A stretch of DNA of 64,000 nucleotides from Prosthecobacter debontii (GTDB taxonomy: Bacteria; Verrucomicrobiota; Verrucomicrobiia; Verrucomicrobiales; Verrucomicrobiaceae): NCBI GenBank assembly GCA_945860295.1, contig CAMAQH010000006.1, positions 1-64,000 on the forward strand, written 5' to 3'. Below are positions 40,306 to 49,335 of this stretch, in pieces. The notes under the pieces are model-generated. The model saw nothing but the letters and a program-made list of their open reading frames with translations, had not been told where the DNA came from and ran no database searches. The translations under genes were made by a program, and so were the position numbers. Each line of letters starts with the position of its first letter. Position 1 is the first letter of the stretch.

Positions 40306-42153
40306 ATGAGCACACCTACCACGCATGACTTCCAAGCCGAGGTAAAACAGGTCTTGGACATCGTTATCCACAGCCTTTACACCGACCGCGAAATCTTCAT
40401 ACGTGAACTTGTTTCCAATGCGGCAGATGCGCTGGAAAAGATGCGCCTGACTCAGCTCACGGAGAATGATGTCTTCGGCGCGGAACTGCCGCTGAACATC
40501 ACGATCACGACGGATGAAGCCGCTGGCACGCTGACCATCGCGGATCACGGCATTGGTCTGTCCCGTGCGGAGTTGGTGGAAAATCTGGGCACCATCGCGC
40601 ACTCGGGATCGAAGGCATTTGCTGCTGCGTTGAAGAATGCGGGTAAGGGCGGTGATGCGTCCCTGATCGGGCAGTTCGGCGTCGGTTTCTACAGCGCCTT
40701 CATGGTGGCAGATGAAGTGAAAGTGTACACCCACTCCTGGCGCAATGACGGCGAGCATCTCGTTTGGTCCAGCTGCGGAGCAGGCACTTACACGATTGAT
40801 GAAGCAACGGATCAGACACGCGGTTGCCGCATCGTGATCACATTGAAAGAGGATGCGAAGGAGTTCGCACAAGCGCATCGCGTGCGCAGCATCCTTGGAA
40901 AATACTCGAACTTTGTCGGATTTCCGATCCAACTCGATGGCGAGGTGGTCAATACGGTCGAGGCGATCTGGTTGAAGAACAAAGACGAGATCACCGATGA
41001 ACAGTATAAGGCTTTTTATCAGTTCACTTCCCGTGCCTTTGATGAGCCGAGCTATCGCTTGCACTTGCAAGCAGATGCGCCGCTGGTGATAAATGCTCTG
41101 ATCTTCCTGCCTGAGCAGAACATGGAGCTCTATGGCATGGGCCAGATGGAGCCGAATGTGGGCCTGTATTGCAAGAAGGTACTGATCGACGCCCACCCGA
41201 AGAAGCTGCTGCCTGACTGGATGCGTTTCGTGCGCGGCGTGATCGACAGTGAAGATCTGCCGCTGAACATCTCCCGCGAGTCTATGCAGGACAGCGCACT
41301 GGTTCGCAAGCTGGGTGACGTGGTGACGAAGCGCCTGCTCAAGTTCATCGACAAAGAGGCTCAGGACGACGCGAAGAAGTACCAGGAGTTCTACACGAAG
41401 TACAGCCGCTTCTTCAAAGAAGGCGTGGCCACGGATCACACCAATCGTGACGCCATCGCCAAGCTGCTGCGCTTTGAATCCAGCCTCACCGACAAAGGCG
41501 AGATCGTGGGCCTTGGCGACTATGTGAAGCGCATGAAGGACGACCAGAAAGCGATCTATTATCAGGTCGCTCCGAGTCGCAGCACCATCGAGAGCGGTCC
41601 GTATGTCGAGGCCTTCAAGTCGAAGGGCTACGAGGTGCTCTATCTCTATGACAACATCGACGAATATGTGGTGAGCAGCCTGCGCGAGTTTGAAGGAAAG
41701 CCGCTCCAGTCAGTGAACTCGAATGATGTCGATCTGGGTGATGTCGCCAACGAAGGCGATGCCCTGAGCGAAGCTGACTCCATGATGCTGTGTGATTGGC
41801 TCAAGACCACTCTGGCTGAAGGCGTGGAAGAAGTCCGCAGCGGCAAGCGCCTCGTCAACAGCCCAGCTCTGGCCATCACGCCTGATGGCGAGATGACGCC
41901 GCAGATGCGCCAGATGATGAAGGCCATGAAACCTGAAGAAGTTGAAGCACCGAAGGTTATTCTCGAAATCAATCCGCGTCACGACATCGTGAAGAAGCTC
42001 GCCGCGCTTAGTTTGAGCGATGCTGACAGTGCGAAGGTCATCGCCGAGCAGATTCTCGACAACGCCCTGCTCAGCGCTGGCTTGCTTGATGATCCCCAGC
42101 GCATCGTCGCTCGCACGGAGAAGATTATGGCGCGGTTGCTCAGCAAGGAGTGA
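40306..42153 (+). CDS. htpG: Molecular chaperone HtpG (Hsp90)
   Basis: A 615-residue bacterial Hsp90. The N-terminal ATP site shows IFIRELVSNAADALEKMR (ATP-binding Asn and the Glu of the family signature), ADHGIGLSR and GQFGVGFYSAFMVAD. The middle domain carries the catalytic-loop Arg in PLNISRESMQDS, and the C-terminal dimerisation domain is complete. The length is normal. It is preceded by a good promoter and followed by a hairpin. Confidence 0.96.
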   Translation: MSTPTTHDFQAEVKQVLDIVIHSLYTDREIFIRELVSNAADALEKMRLTQLTENDVFGAELPLNITITTDEAAGTLTIADHGIGLSRAELVENLGTIAHSGSKAFAAALKNAGKGGDASLIGQFGVGFYSAFMVADEVKVYTHSWRNDGEHLVWSSCGAGTYTIDEATDQTRGCRIVITLKEDAKEFAQAHRVRSILGKYSNFVGFPIQLDGEVVNTVEAIWLKNKDEITDEQYKAFYQFTSRAFDEPSYRLHLQADAPLVINALIFLPEQNMELYGMGQMEPNVGLYCKKVLIDAHPKKLLPDWMRFVRGVIDSEDLPLNISRESMQDSALVRKLGDVVTKRLLKFIDKEAQDDAKKYQEFYTKYSRFFKEGVATDHTNRDAIAKLLRFESSLTDKGEIVGLGDYVKRMKDDQKAIYYQVAPSRSTIESGPYVEAFKSKGYEVLYLYDNIDEYVVSSLREFEGKPLQSVNSNDVDLGDVANEGDALSEADSMMLCDWLKTTLAEGVEEVRSGKRLVNSPALAITPDGEMTPQMRQMMKAMKPEEVEAPKVILEINPRHDIVKKLAALSLSDADSAKVIAEQILDNALLSAGLLDDPQRIVARTEKIMARLLSKE

Positions 42154-42171
42154 TGGAGTTCAGGAATCATA

Positions 42172-42196
42172 GGGTGACGGCTAGAGGCCGTCACTC
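42172..42196 (+). terminator. Hairpin after htpG
   Basis: GTGACGGC (42174-42181) pairs with GCCGTCAC (42187-42194) over 8 bp with loop TAGAG, extended by one G-T and one G-C pair. It stands between the convergent ends of htpG and clpS. The following bases contain few T residues, so strength is uncertain. Confidence 0.5.
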
Positions 42197-42204
42197 CTTG
42201 GTGG

Positions 42205-42567
42205 CTACTCAGCAGGCTGCATCGTTGCCTTCATCGGGCCTTGGCTTTCCTTCATGCGAGGGTCGGCGCCGTATTCGTGGATTTGCTCCACGCGCAGTTC
42301 AGCGAGTTCTTTGTGACAGGTAGCGACGATGACGCGTCCGCTTTCATCCACCTCGCAGGCCATCTTGTAGCCTTTGTCGAATTCGTAGCCAAAGATCCCC
42401 ATCAGCATTTCGATCACATACTCGTAACTGTGCGTGTCGTCGTCATGCAGGATCACATGATAGGGCGGCTCCAACTCAGGTTTGAGCTTGGGCGGTGATG
42501 GTCGCACGTCGGGGCATCCCGGCTTAACTGGGGCTTCTGTGGCATTTTGCATCAATTCGAACGTCAT
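42205..42567 (-). CDS. clpS: ATP-dependent Clp protease adaptor ClpS
   Basis: A 120-residue protein whose core reads EPPYHVILHDDDTHSYEYVIEML, the ClpS pattern that binds N-degron substrates and the ClpA/C N-domain, followed by GYEFDKGYKMACEVDESGRVIVATCHKELAE with the conserved His. The N-terminal extension is Pro-rich and flexible, as in the family. The C-terminal tail after EQIHEYGADPRM is slightly long. It converges on htpG. No clpA or clpP gene lies in the window. Confidence 0.88.
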   Translation of the reverse strand: MTFELMQNATEAPVKPGCPDVRPSPPKLKPELEPPYHVILHDDDTHSYEYVIEMLMGIFGYEFDKGYKMACEVDESGRVIVATCHKELAELRVEQIHEYGADPRMKESQGPMKATMQPAE

Positions 42568-42616
42568 GGCGCATCATGCACTCGGACTCTCTTTGTCTCA
42601 ACCGCCTGGATGCAAA

Positions 42617-42646
42617 GAGGCTGGATTCTTTTCAGAATCCAGCCTC
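42617..42646 (-). terminator. Strong hairpin downstream of the EF-hand gene
   Basis: A 13-bp perfect stem, GAGGCTGGATTCT (42617-42629) with AGAATCCAGCCTC (42634-42646) and a 4-base loop, lies 29 bases after the stop of the minus-strand EF-hand gene. On that strand it is followed by TTT. No other gene ends here on the plus strand. Confidence 0.75.
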
Positions 42647-42675
42647 GTGCTAATTAAACGCAAACCGGCAAACGA

Positions 42676-43533
42676 CTAGGCTGGATCTTTCTTCGGAGCT
42701 TCACCTTCGGCCTCAGGACGCGGGCGACCGGAGCCGCCTTTGTCACCTTCACCGCTGGGTGGTCGACGGAAGCCGCCGCCTTCACCACCTTCGCCGCTAG
42801 GGCGGCGAGTTCCGCCAGGGGCACCTTGACCGCCGGGTCCACCAGGGCCGCGCATCATGTTTCTCATGCGTTCCATGCCTGATTTCATTTCTTCTTTGCT
42901 CACTTTGCCGTCTTGATTTTCATCCATGCGAGTAAAGCGTGTCTCGATCTCTTGCTTGGAGAACTCGGCATACTCTTCCTTGTCCACGTTGCCGTCGGTA
43001 TTCTTGTCCATGCGGCCATAGATCTCGTCGAGATTGAAGCCACCAGGTCCGCCTGGACCACCAGAAGGTCCACCTTGCGGGCGATCTCCTTCAGGACGTG
43101 GCTTGGGTTTTTCGTCTTCAGGCTTTGGCATCGGCTTGTCGCCTTCTTTGTTGTCGCCGGGTGGGCGTCGGAAGCCGCTTTCACCACCTTCACCGCTGGG
43201 ACGGCGTGCACCACCAGGGCCTCCCTCACCGCCAGCTCGGCCTTTCATACCCTCGCGCATCTTTTCGGCGATCTGGCTCATCTCGGTCTGGTCCACGAAG
43301 CCGTCAGCATTCACATCCATTTTGGAAAAGCGGTCGCCAGTGTCGCGCTTGGAGAATTCATCAAATTCAGCCTTGCTGATTTTACCGTCGCTGTCGGCGT
43401 CAGCGCGTTTGAGAAAGTCTGCGAGGCGACCGCCGCCGCCCTCGCCTTTAGGTGCGCCGTCTTGAGCGATAGCGATGCTGGCGCTCAGTGTGAGAAAACT
43501 GAGTGCCGTAAGGATGTTCATGGTGGGTTTCAT
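42676..43533 (-). CDS. Exported EF-hand protein with two EF-hand pairs and Gly/Pro-rich linkers
   Basis: A 285-residue protein with a signal peptide (NILTALSFLTLSASIAIAQ) and four Ca2+-binding loops: DADSDGKISKAE, DVNADGFVDQTE, DKNTDGNVDKEE and DENQDGKVSKEE. They form two similar pairs, each followed by a Gly/Pro/Arg-rich stretch with the repeated phrase RRPSGEGGE and FRRPP. The layout suggests an internal duplication of pair plus linker. Such proteins are frequent in the exported set of PVC bacteria and probably bind calcium outside the cytoplasm. A strong terminator follows. Confidence 0.88.
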   Translation of the reverse strand: MKPTMNILTALSFLTLSASIAIAQDGAPKGEGGGGRLADFLKRADADSDGKISKAEFDEFSKRDTGDRFSKMDVNADGFVDQTEMSQIAEKMREGMKGRAGGEGGPGGARRPSGEGGESGFRRPPGDNKEGDKPMPKPEDEKPKPRPEGDRPQGGPSGGPGGPGGFNLDEIYGRMDKNTDGNVDKEEYAEFSKQEIETRFTRMDENQDGKVSKEEMKSGMERMRNMMRGPGGPGGQGAPGGTRRPSGEGGEGGGFRRPPSGEGDKGGSGRPRPEAEGEAPKKDPA

Positions 43534-44031
43534 ACTTGAGGGTCGGGTTCTGATTGCGTGCCTTGAAACCAGCGTGCCGATGTTTTGTTTCGGTACGGAT
43601 GAAAATTGTGAGGAGAGGGCTATTTTCCAAGATACTGGACCTTATCCCCACTCGTGGTGATGTACATGCAGTCCTGCGCCACAGAGACGCTGTCCTAAAC
43701 GTGTGGTTTCGTTCATTCGAGACCGGTACGTTTTTCGATGTGCTCTGAAGTTGATATTCCCGACACTCCCTGAACTCGACTTTTTTATTGAGGAGCGTTG
43801 AGGGAAATGATTTCTAGAGAGTTGTCGCTAAATAAGGGTTCCGTTCACTATTTCCGTGGATTGATCCGGTCTTGAATTTTGTGATGGTCTTGAGCTTGTA
43901 AGGTATTTAATTGCCGAAGTCCGAAAGTGGTTGGTTTAATAGTTTTATTTGGGCTGATCTGGAATTAATTAAGATTTATTCGAGATCATGCAAAATTAAT
44001 GGTTTAGCTTCCACGCAGTAGTCGCTCCCGC
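43534..44031. other. AT-rich regulatory gap before the FHA-Hsp70 operon
   Basis: No gene is supported in these 498 bases. The right half (about 43790-44020) is noticeably richer in A and T than its surroundings. Several promoter-like pairs are present, for instance TTGAAT near 43872 with TTGTAA near 43896, and TTGCCG (43911) with TTTAAT after 18 bases. None stands out, but the length and composition suit the control region for the plus-strand giant gene. Confidence 0.4.
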
Positions 44032-47000
44032 ATGCCTTATCTGGCCTTTAACCTCAACAACGGAAATGAGTTCGTCTTCGACATCCTCGAAGAACGTTTG
44101 TCTATCGGCAGGGATACGAGGAACGACATCGTCATCGACAACACCTACATATCGGGTTTTCACGCCGAATTCATTCGGCATGCTGATGGTGTCTATGAAC
44201 TCTTAGACCTGAAATCTTCTAACGGAACATTTGTGAATGGGCAGCGTATCGAGCGCAGCCGGGTGAAAGGGGGGGACAAGATCCGCTTTGGTCAGCTCGA
44301 TTCGCGTTTCCGTGAGCGCGCACCTAAAGGGACGGCTCCAGCTGCTGAAATCAAATCTGGAAAAGGCAGTAAAAGCCAAGCTCCGAATGAGGATGGTCAC
44401 CCGGGTGATACCGAATCCATTCCCGCTCGTGATGCGCAGCCGAAGGATGCGGCGGGTCCGATCGAGCCGACCAACCCGCCTCTTGGCCCTAGTGATTCTG
44501 GCGGTAACTCACCGGCGACCACGAGCTTGCCGATTCGCAAGCCAGATGTTCATCCTGATTCAGTCCTACTCCAGCAGACCGAGGAACTGAGAGAGGAGAT
44601 GGCTAAGCTTAGATTGGAGCGCGATCTCCTGCGCACCGAAAATGACAAAGAGTCGGCCCTCCGCGATAAAGTGCGCGCTTTGGAAAAAACTTTGGAGCAG
44701 CGCCAACGTGAATCTGAAGAAACGACGACGAAATTGACCGAACTCAAGGCGGATGTAAGTGCTGCTCAGGCTGAGGTGGCGAAGTTGGTCACAAAGCGTC
44801 GTGAAGCAGGCAATCTCGATAGCCAGGTCGAAACCAATCGCAGTGAATTGGCGAAGGTGCAGTCTGATATCGGCATGGCGACGAGTGGCTTGCAGTCGCT
44901 GCATCGGGATGCTGATAAAGTGCGAGCGGATCGTCTAGAAGTGAGTAAGCAACTTGAAGACTTGCGTGCGCAGATTCAGCAAAGCGAGGTACGCTCGCAA
45001 GATCTCGCCAGCAAGACTCAAGAACTTGAGGTTAAGGCTCAGGAATACGCTCGACTGGTGGTTGACTCCGAGAAATCTGAGAGTGAACTGAAATCTCGTC
45101 AGAGTAGCGAGCTACAAGAAATCGAGGCGAGAATTAGCGCGCGTAAATTGGAACTGAGTCAGTTGGAAATATCTCTGACGGGTGCGCAGAAAGCGGTGCA
45201 GAGCACACAGTCTGAAGCTGAGTCGAGTGTCACCAAACTGCGCGCAGAAAAGCAATCCCTTGAGCAGCAGGTAGAAGGCTTGCAGCAGTCAATCAGCGAG
45301 GGCCAGAGCGGTCTGGGTAACCTCGAAAAACAGCGCAGCCTCCTCGGTGTGGCCCTAGCCGTATTGCTTTCCAGACGCCAATCGAGCGAGTCTGAAGTGA
45401 CTGCATTGACAGCACGCTCTGCGTCAGCACTTCAGCAATATGAGGCGACCCTTGTAGAGCAGTATAAGGCCGAAGCTTGTCTTATTGAGCTGCGTCAGCA
45501 ATTTAGCCAGACTGAGGCCGATCATGATCTTCAGAGATCGCAGGCCTGCAGTTCGATCACTGCTTTGGAGGAGTCAATCCGCAGCAAGACAGAGCAGTTC
45601 ACGCAGCTCGAAGCTCGTGAAACAGAACTTCAAAATAAGCTGTGCGACCTCTCCAAAACTGGAGCAAAGGAGGCGCAGACTAGCACGGCAGTGCAGGTGC
45701 TCGATGCACAGAAAAGTGAGTTGACAACTGTCGTCACACAACTCTCTAAGCAGCGCGATGCTCTTCAGCTCACGGTCATTTGCGCGCAAGCGAAGCAAGA
45801 GGCTGAATTGGCCGAACTCGAAAGTCGCAGGGCTGAGGTGGCGAAACTCGACACTCAGATTCCGCTGCTCGAAAGCACGATGGTCGATCTGACGGCACAG
45901 GTGCAACGACTCAAGGATGCGCATAGTATGCTTAGCGATACTGAGTCGGCGCTGATGGCTCTCGAAATTCAGAAGACTGAACTAGTCGACAGTATCGCCG
46001 AGATCAAACTTCAGCACGAAGAGTTCACGAAGCAGGCCAAGCTGTCAGAGGCCACGAAGTTGGCCAAAGAACAGGCACTCGAACAATCCATCGATGCCAA
46101 GACAAACACACTGGCTACCTTGGATTCAAAGGTGAGTCAGCTTGAGGTTAAAGAGGCTGATCTGACCAATAAGCTCAATGATCTCGCTGGTAAAAATGTG
46201 CTGCTGAGCAATGCCACGGAAGCTCTGAAGGGGGTGGAATCTCACAAAGCAGAATTGCTCTCAGCCATCACTCAAATGACGGCGGAGCGTGACATGCTGA
46301 CTCGCGACGTGCTGACTGGTGCTGAAAAGGGCAGGGCGCAGCACAAGCTAACTCAGACGCTGATCGCACGGCTTGAAGCTGTCGAAAAAGAGATGCATGC
46401 TAGCGAGGAACAGCAGGCGACGGTTTCCTTTGAATTGGGTAAGGTGCGCGAAGGTTTGCGCGTGGCTGAGTCTGCCTTTGAAACGAAGCAAAAAGACCTC
46501 AATGAGGCAGAAGCTTGCGCGGAGAGCTTGCGTAAGCAGGTGGAAGAGACCACAAAGCAACAGGCTAAACTTCAGCAGGAGGTGTCTGAGTGGAGTGCAA
46601 AACTCACCGCTGCTAAAACGGATCTTGAAGTAACAAGTGCCAATACGCAGGAGAAAGTGAAAGCGGCAGAAGAGGTTGTCGCCAGCCATGCGCAGCACAG
46701 CACTCAGTTGACTGAATTGCAGACTAAAATTAGAGGGCTGGAAGTTTTGCTGGCGACTCTTGAAGCGGCTCATTTGGAAAAAGAGACGCAGCTAAACACG
46801 CTGGAATCACAGCAGCGAGGCGCGTCCGATCTATTAACCATTAGGCAGCAAGAGATCACGGCAGAGGAAACACGGCTTTCAGAATTGCGTTCATTGACCA
46901 CGATCTTCGATCTTCGTGTGGCGGAACTTTCTGCGACTGAGAAGAAGCTCAACGAAGCCAAAGGTGCGGAGATCAAAGCAACGCAGGACATGGACAAGGC

Positions 47001-49302
47001 GCAGTCTGAAACCAAAAGGCTCCAGGATGAGCGTGCGGATCATGAAAAGCGCCTGCCAACACTGCGCGCTGAGTCGGAGATGCTACAATCAAATTTGGCG
47101 ATCAAGCTCAAGGAACTGGTGATGTCTGACGCACGCCTCACGGGTCTCAATCAGCAGGTCAAGGATCTGGATGTTCGATTGAAAGAGATGAAGGCTGCTG
47201 AGGTCGCGATGGAGAAAACCCAACTGGAAGTAACTCGCCTGACGGGTGAGCGGGACACCATCAATTTAGTCGTCGCCACTTTGCTGACTCAGCGTGAAGA
47301 TCACGAGAAAATCCTTCCAGGACTGCGCGCTGATGTGGATGTGCTGCGCACCGAATTGCGAACGCTGACTCAGGGCAAGCAAGCAACCGTCAATGCTCTG
47401 GAAAAAGTGCAGGCAGAGAGAAATTCAGTGTCTGAGCAAGCCGTCGCGCTGCGCACTGAGGTTACTCAACTGGAGAAGCTGCTGAATGATAGACGCGGCA
47501 CACTCGAAGCCGAGACTAAGACCAAGTTGGCCGAAGCCAATCAGGCGGAAACCAAATTGCACGAAGTAATTGCCAAGGTCGCGGCTGCCGAGAAACGCGC
47601 GATTGAACTCGCCGAGATCGAGAAGCGGCTTTCATCTGCGACCAGCACGCTCAAAGACACAGAGAATCAGCTTCTCGCAGAAGAGAAGGCGCTGGCCACA
47701 CTCGCTGGCCAACAAGAGAAGACGCGCAAGGACCTAGCCATGCTCGAAGAGAGTACGAAGTCCACGCAGATGCAGATTTCCGAGCTAACAAAGAAGGCTA
47801 AGGCTGAAGAGACTCGTTATGCGGATTCTGTGATGCTGGCTGAGAAGTTTGGTGCTGCCCTTCAGGCGGTGGAAGCAAAGCGTGCCGAGGCCGAGGCGGC
47901 ACTGACAAAGGCACGCGAGGAGGAGAGAAATCTCCGCAAAAACATCCCCGCACTGAATACTGAGATGGCTGGTTTGCAGGCGGCTTTGACGACGCTGACA
48001 CGAGATCGTGAAGAGGCGTCTCAATATGTTTCACGACTGAATGTCACGACGGAAGGCTCGAATCGTAAGCTGAGTGAATTGCAGCAGCAAATCTCACAAC
48101 TCGAAGAGGCGCATCGTTTGCGCGAAGAACGAGTGATCAAAGCTCAAGCAGACGTGGATAATGAAGGTGCGCGCTTGAAGGCCGCCCAGGAACAGACACG
48201 CGCTGCTGAGGTTGCTCTTCAAGATCTCGAGCGTCAGGTCAAAGAGGGTCGTCAAAAGGCTGAAGCCACCCGCACTCTAGTGACGAATCAGGAGGCTGAA
48301 CTTAGCTTGCGGTTGGATCGTGTGCAGTCGCTCAAGACGGATGAAGAGCGACTCAATAAGCAACTCGCGACTAGGCAGCAAGAAATCCAGGAGGCGGAAA
48401 CCAATGTCGCTGAGCTGCACAACAAGATTTCATCTGAGCAGAAGCGTGTCGTTGAGTTCACCCATGTGGGCGGTCAGGTGCTGACGATCGGTGCTGCGTT
48501 GGCCAGTCTGGAAACACGACAGGGTGAAACCGCTCGATCACTGCGTGATGCGGCCGAGCGTGAGTTGGCTTTGCAAGTGAAGATCAATGCACTCCAGGAA
48601 TCCTACAATCGCGAGTCTGCGCGTTTGGAGGAAGTGAAGAAGAACCGTCTCGGTATTGAGGCTGATATGGCGACCTTTGTTGACAAGTCGCAAAAGCAAA
48701 TGACGAGCCTCAAGGCTGTGGAAGGTGAGCAGCAGAAGCGACTGACCGATGTGGAAAAGCATCTTCACGAGCAGGCTACTTTGTTCGAGCGCGTGAAGTC
48801 TGAGCTGGCTGGACTGCAAGATCGACGTGCTGATTTTGCTCAAGCTGAAGCTCAATTCAGGCACTGGCAGGAGATCGAAGCTCGACTCCGCGGCCAGCTC
48901 CTGGAGCTGGAAGAGAAGCATGAAATCATGCGCCGAGGACTGCCTACGGATGAGGCCACAGTCGTCATGTTTGCGAATGATCTGATCAAGCGCATCGACC
49001 TCATTGATGCGCTCACCGCTCGCTACAGCGGCCACAGTGGTAGCGATGTTGTGACACAACTTGGCACGCTGCGCGCTTCCTTTGAGGACATTCTTTTCCA
49101 GCACGGAGTCAGTGAGTTTGATATCGCCGTTGGCACAGAGGTGGATACCCAACTTCGTAAACGCATCGCCGTCGTGGACAGTCTCCCTGGCAAAGAGAAG
49201 CCGCGTGTCGTTGAAACCTGCCGCTCCGGCTTTATGTACTCGCGTGAGGAGGGCCATGAGGTCGTCCTGCGTAAAGTAGAGGTTAGGACCTCAAGCCAAT
49301 GA
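44032..49302 (+). CDS. Giant FHA-domain coiled-coil protein with C-terminal GrpE-like domain
   Basis: The 1756-residue protein starts with an FHA domain at 1-95: SIGRDTRNDIVID (Gly 26, Arg 27), the Ser 41 and His 44 in ISGFHAEF, and SSNGTFVNG (Asn 64), all residues needed to bind phosphothreonine. A Pro/Gly/Asp-rich linker (about 96-180) is followed by some 1450 residues of almost uninterrupted heptad-type coiled coil rich in Glu, Lys, Ala, Leu and Gln. The last 96 residues (1661-1756) look like GrpE: LRASFEDILFQHGVSEFDIA, the Val-Asp of GTEVDTQL, VVETCRSGFMYSREEG and VLRKVEVR. No TM or signal peptide is seen, so it is cytoplasmic. The Hsp70 gene starts 33 bases later. The likely role is a scaffold and exchange factor for that Hsp70 (inference). 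Confidence 0.88.
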   Translation: MPYLAFNLNNGNEFVFDILEERLSIGRDTRNDIVIDNTYISGFHAEFIRHADGVYELLDLKSSNGTFVNGQRIERSRVKGGDKIRFGQLDSRFRERAPKGTAPAAEIKSGKGSKSQAPNEDGHPGDTESIPARDAQPKDAAGPIEPTNPPLGPSDSGGNSPATTSLPIRKPDVHPDSVLLQQTEELREEMAKLRLERDLLRTENDKESALRDKVRALEKTLEQRQRESEETTTKLTELKADVSAAQAEVAKLVTKRREAGNLDSQVETNRSELAKVQSDIGMATSGLQSLHRDADKVRADRLEVSKQLEDLRAQIQQSEVRSQDLASKTQELEVKAQEYARLVVDSEKSESELKSRQSSELQEIEARISARKLELSQLEISLTGAQKAVQSTQSEAESSVTKLRAEKQSLEQQVEGLQQSISEGQSGLGNLEKQRSLLGVALAVLLSRRQSSESEVTALTARSASALQQYEATLVEQYKAEACLIELRQQFSQTEADHDLQRSQACSSITALEESIRSKTEQFTQLEARETELQNKLCDLSKTGAKEAQTSTAVQVLDAQKSELTTVVTQLSKQRDALQLTVICAQAKQEAELAELESRRAEVAKLDTQIPLLESTMVDLTAQVQRLKDAHSMLSDTESALMALEIQKTELVDSIAEIKLQHEEFTKQAKLSEATKLAKEQALEQSIDAKTNTLATLDSKVSQLEVKEADLTNKLNDLAGKNVLLSNATEALKGVESHKAELLSAITQMTAERDMLTRDVLTGAEKGRAQHKLTQTLIARLEAVEKEMHASEEQQATVSFELGKVREGLRVAESAFETKQKDLNEAEACAESLRKQVEETTKQQAKLQQEVSEWSAKLTAAKTDLEVTSANTQEKVKAAEEVVASHAQHSTQLTELQTKIRGLEVLLATLEAAHLEKETQLNTLESQQRGASDLLTIRQQEITAEETRLSELRSLTTIFDLRVAELSATEKKLNEAKGAEIKATQDMDKAQSETKRLQDERADHEKRLPTLRAESEMLQSNLAIKLKELVMSDARLTGLNQQVKDLDVRLKEMKAAEVAMEKTQLEVTRLTGERDTINLVVATLLTQREDHEKILPGLRADVDVLRTELRTLTQGKQATVNALEKVQAERNSVSEQAVALRTEVTQLEKLLNDRRGTLEAETKTKLAEANQAETKLHEVIAKVAAAEKRAIELAEIEKRLSSATSTLKDTENQLLAEEKALATLAGQQEKTRKDLAMLEESTKSTQMQISELTKKAKAEETRYADSVMLAEKFGAALQAVEAKRAEAEAALTKAREEERNLRKNIPALNTEMAGLQAALTTLTRDREEASQYVSRLNVTTEGSNRKLSELQQQISQLEEAHRLREERVIKAQADVDNEGARLKAAQEQTRAAEVALQDLERQVKEGRQKAEATRTLVTNQEAELSLRLDRVQSLKTDEERLNKQLATRQQEIQEAETNVAELHNKISSEQKRVVEFTHVGGQVLTIGAALASLETRQGETARSLRDAAERELALQVKINALQESYNRESARLEEVKKNRLGIEADMATFVDKSQKQMTSLKAVEGEQQKRLTDVEKHLHEQATLFERVKSELAGLQDRRADFAQAEAQFRHWQEIEARLRGQLLELEEKHEIMRRGLPTDEATVVMFANDLIKRIDLIDALTARYSGHSGSDVVTQLGTLRASFEDILFQHGVSEFDIAVGTEVDTQLRKRIAVVDSLPGKEKPRVVETCRSGFMYSREEGHEVVLRKVEVRTSSQ

Positions 49303-49335
49303 TTTTACTCTAATCACTTTTACCCCTCTACTATT

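Noticed and set aside
40195-41439. A 414-codon minus-strand frame opposite htpG
   Set aside because: Same reason: htpG is certain, and the antisense translation has no recognisable family.
42676-43533. Repeated Gly/Pro/Arg-coding segments considered as a tandem repeat or CRISPR-like array
   Set aside because: The similarity is at protein level between two linkers in one gene; there are no evenly spaced DNA repeats.
44700-49000. Recurring short segments in the giant gene considered as DNA repeats
   Set aside because: They reflect heptad coiled-coil composition (Glu, Lys, Ala, Leu, Gln codons), with no fixed repeat length.
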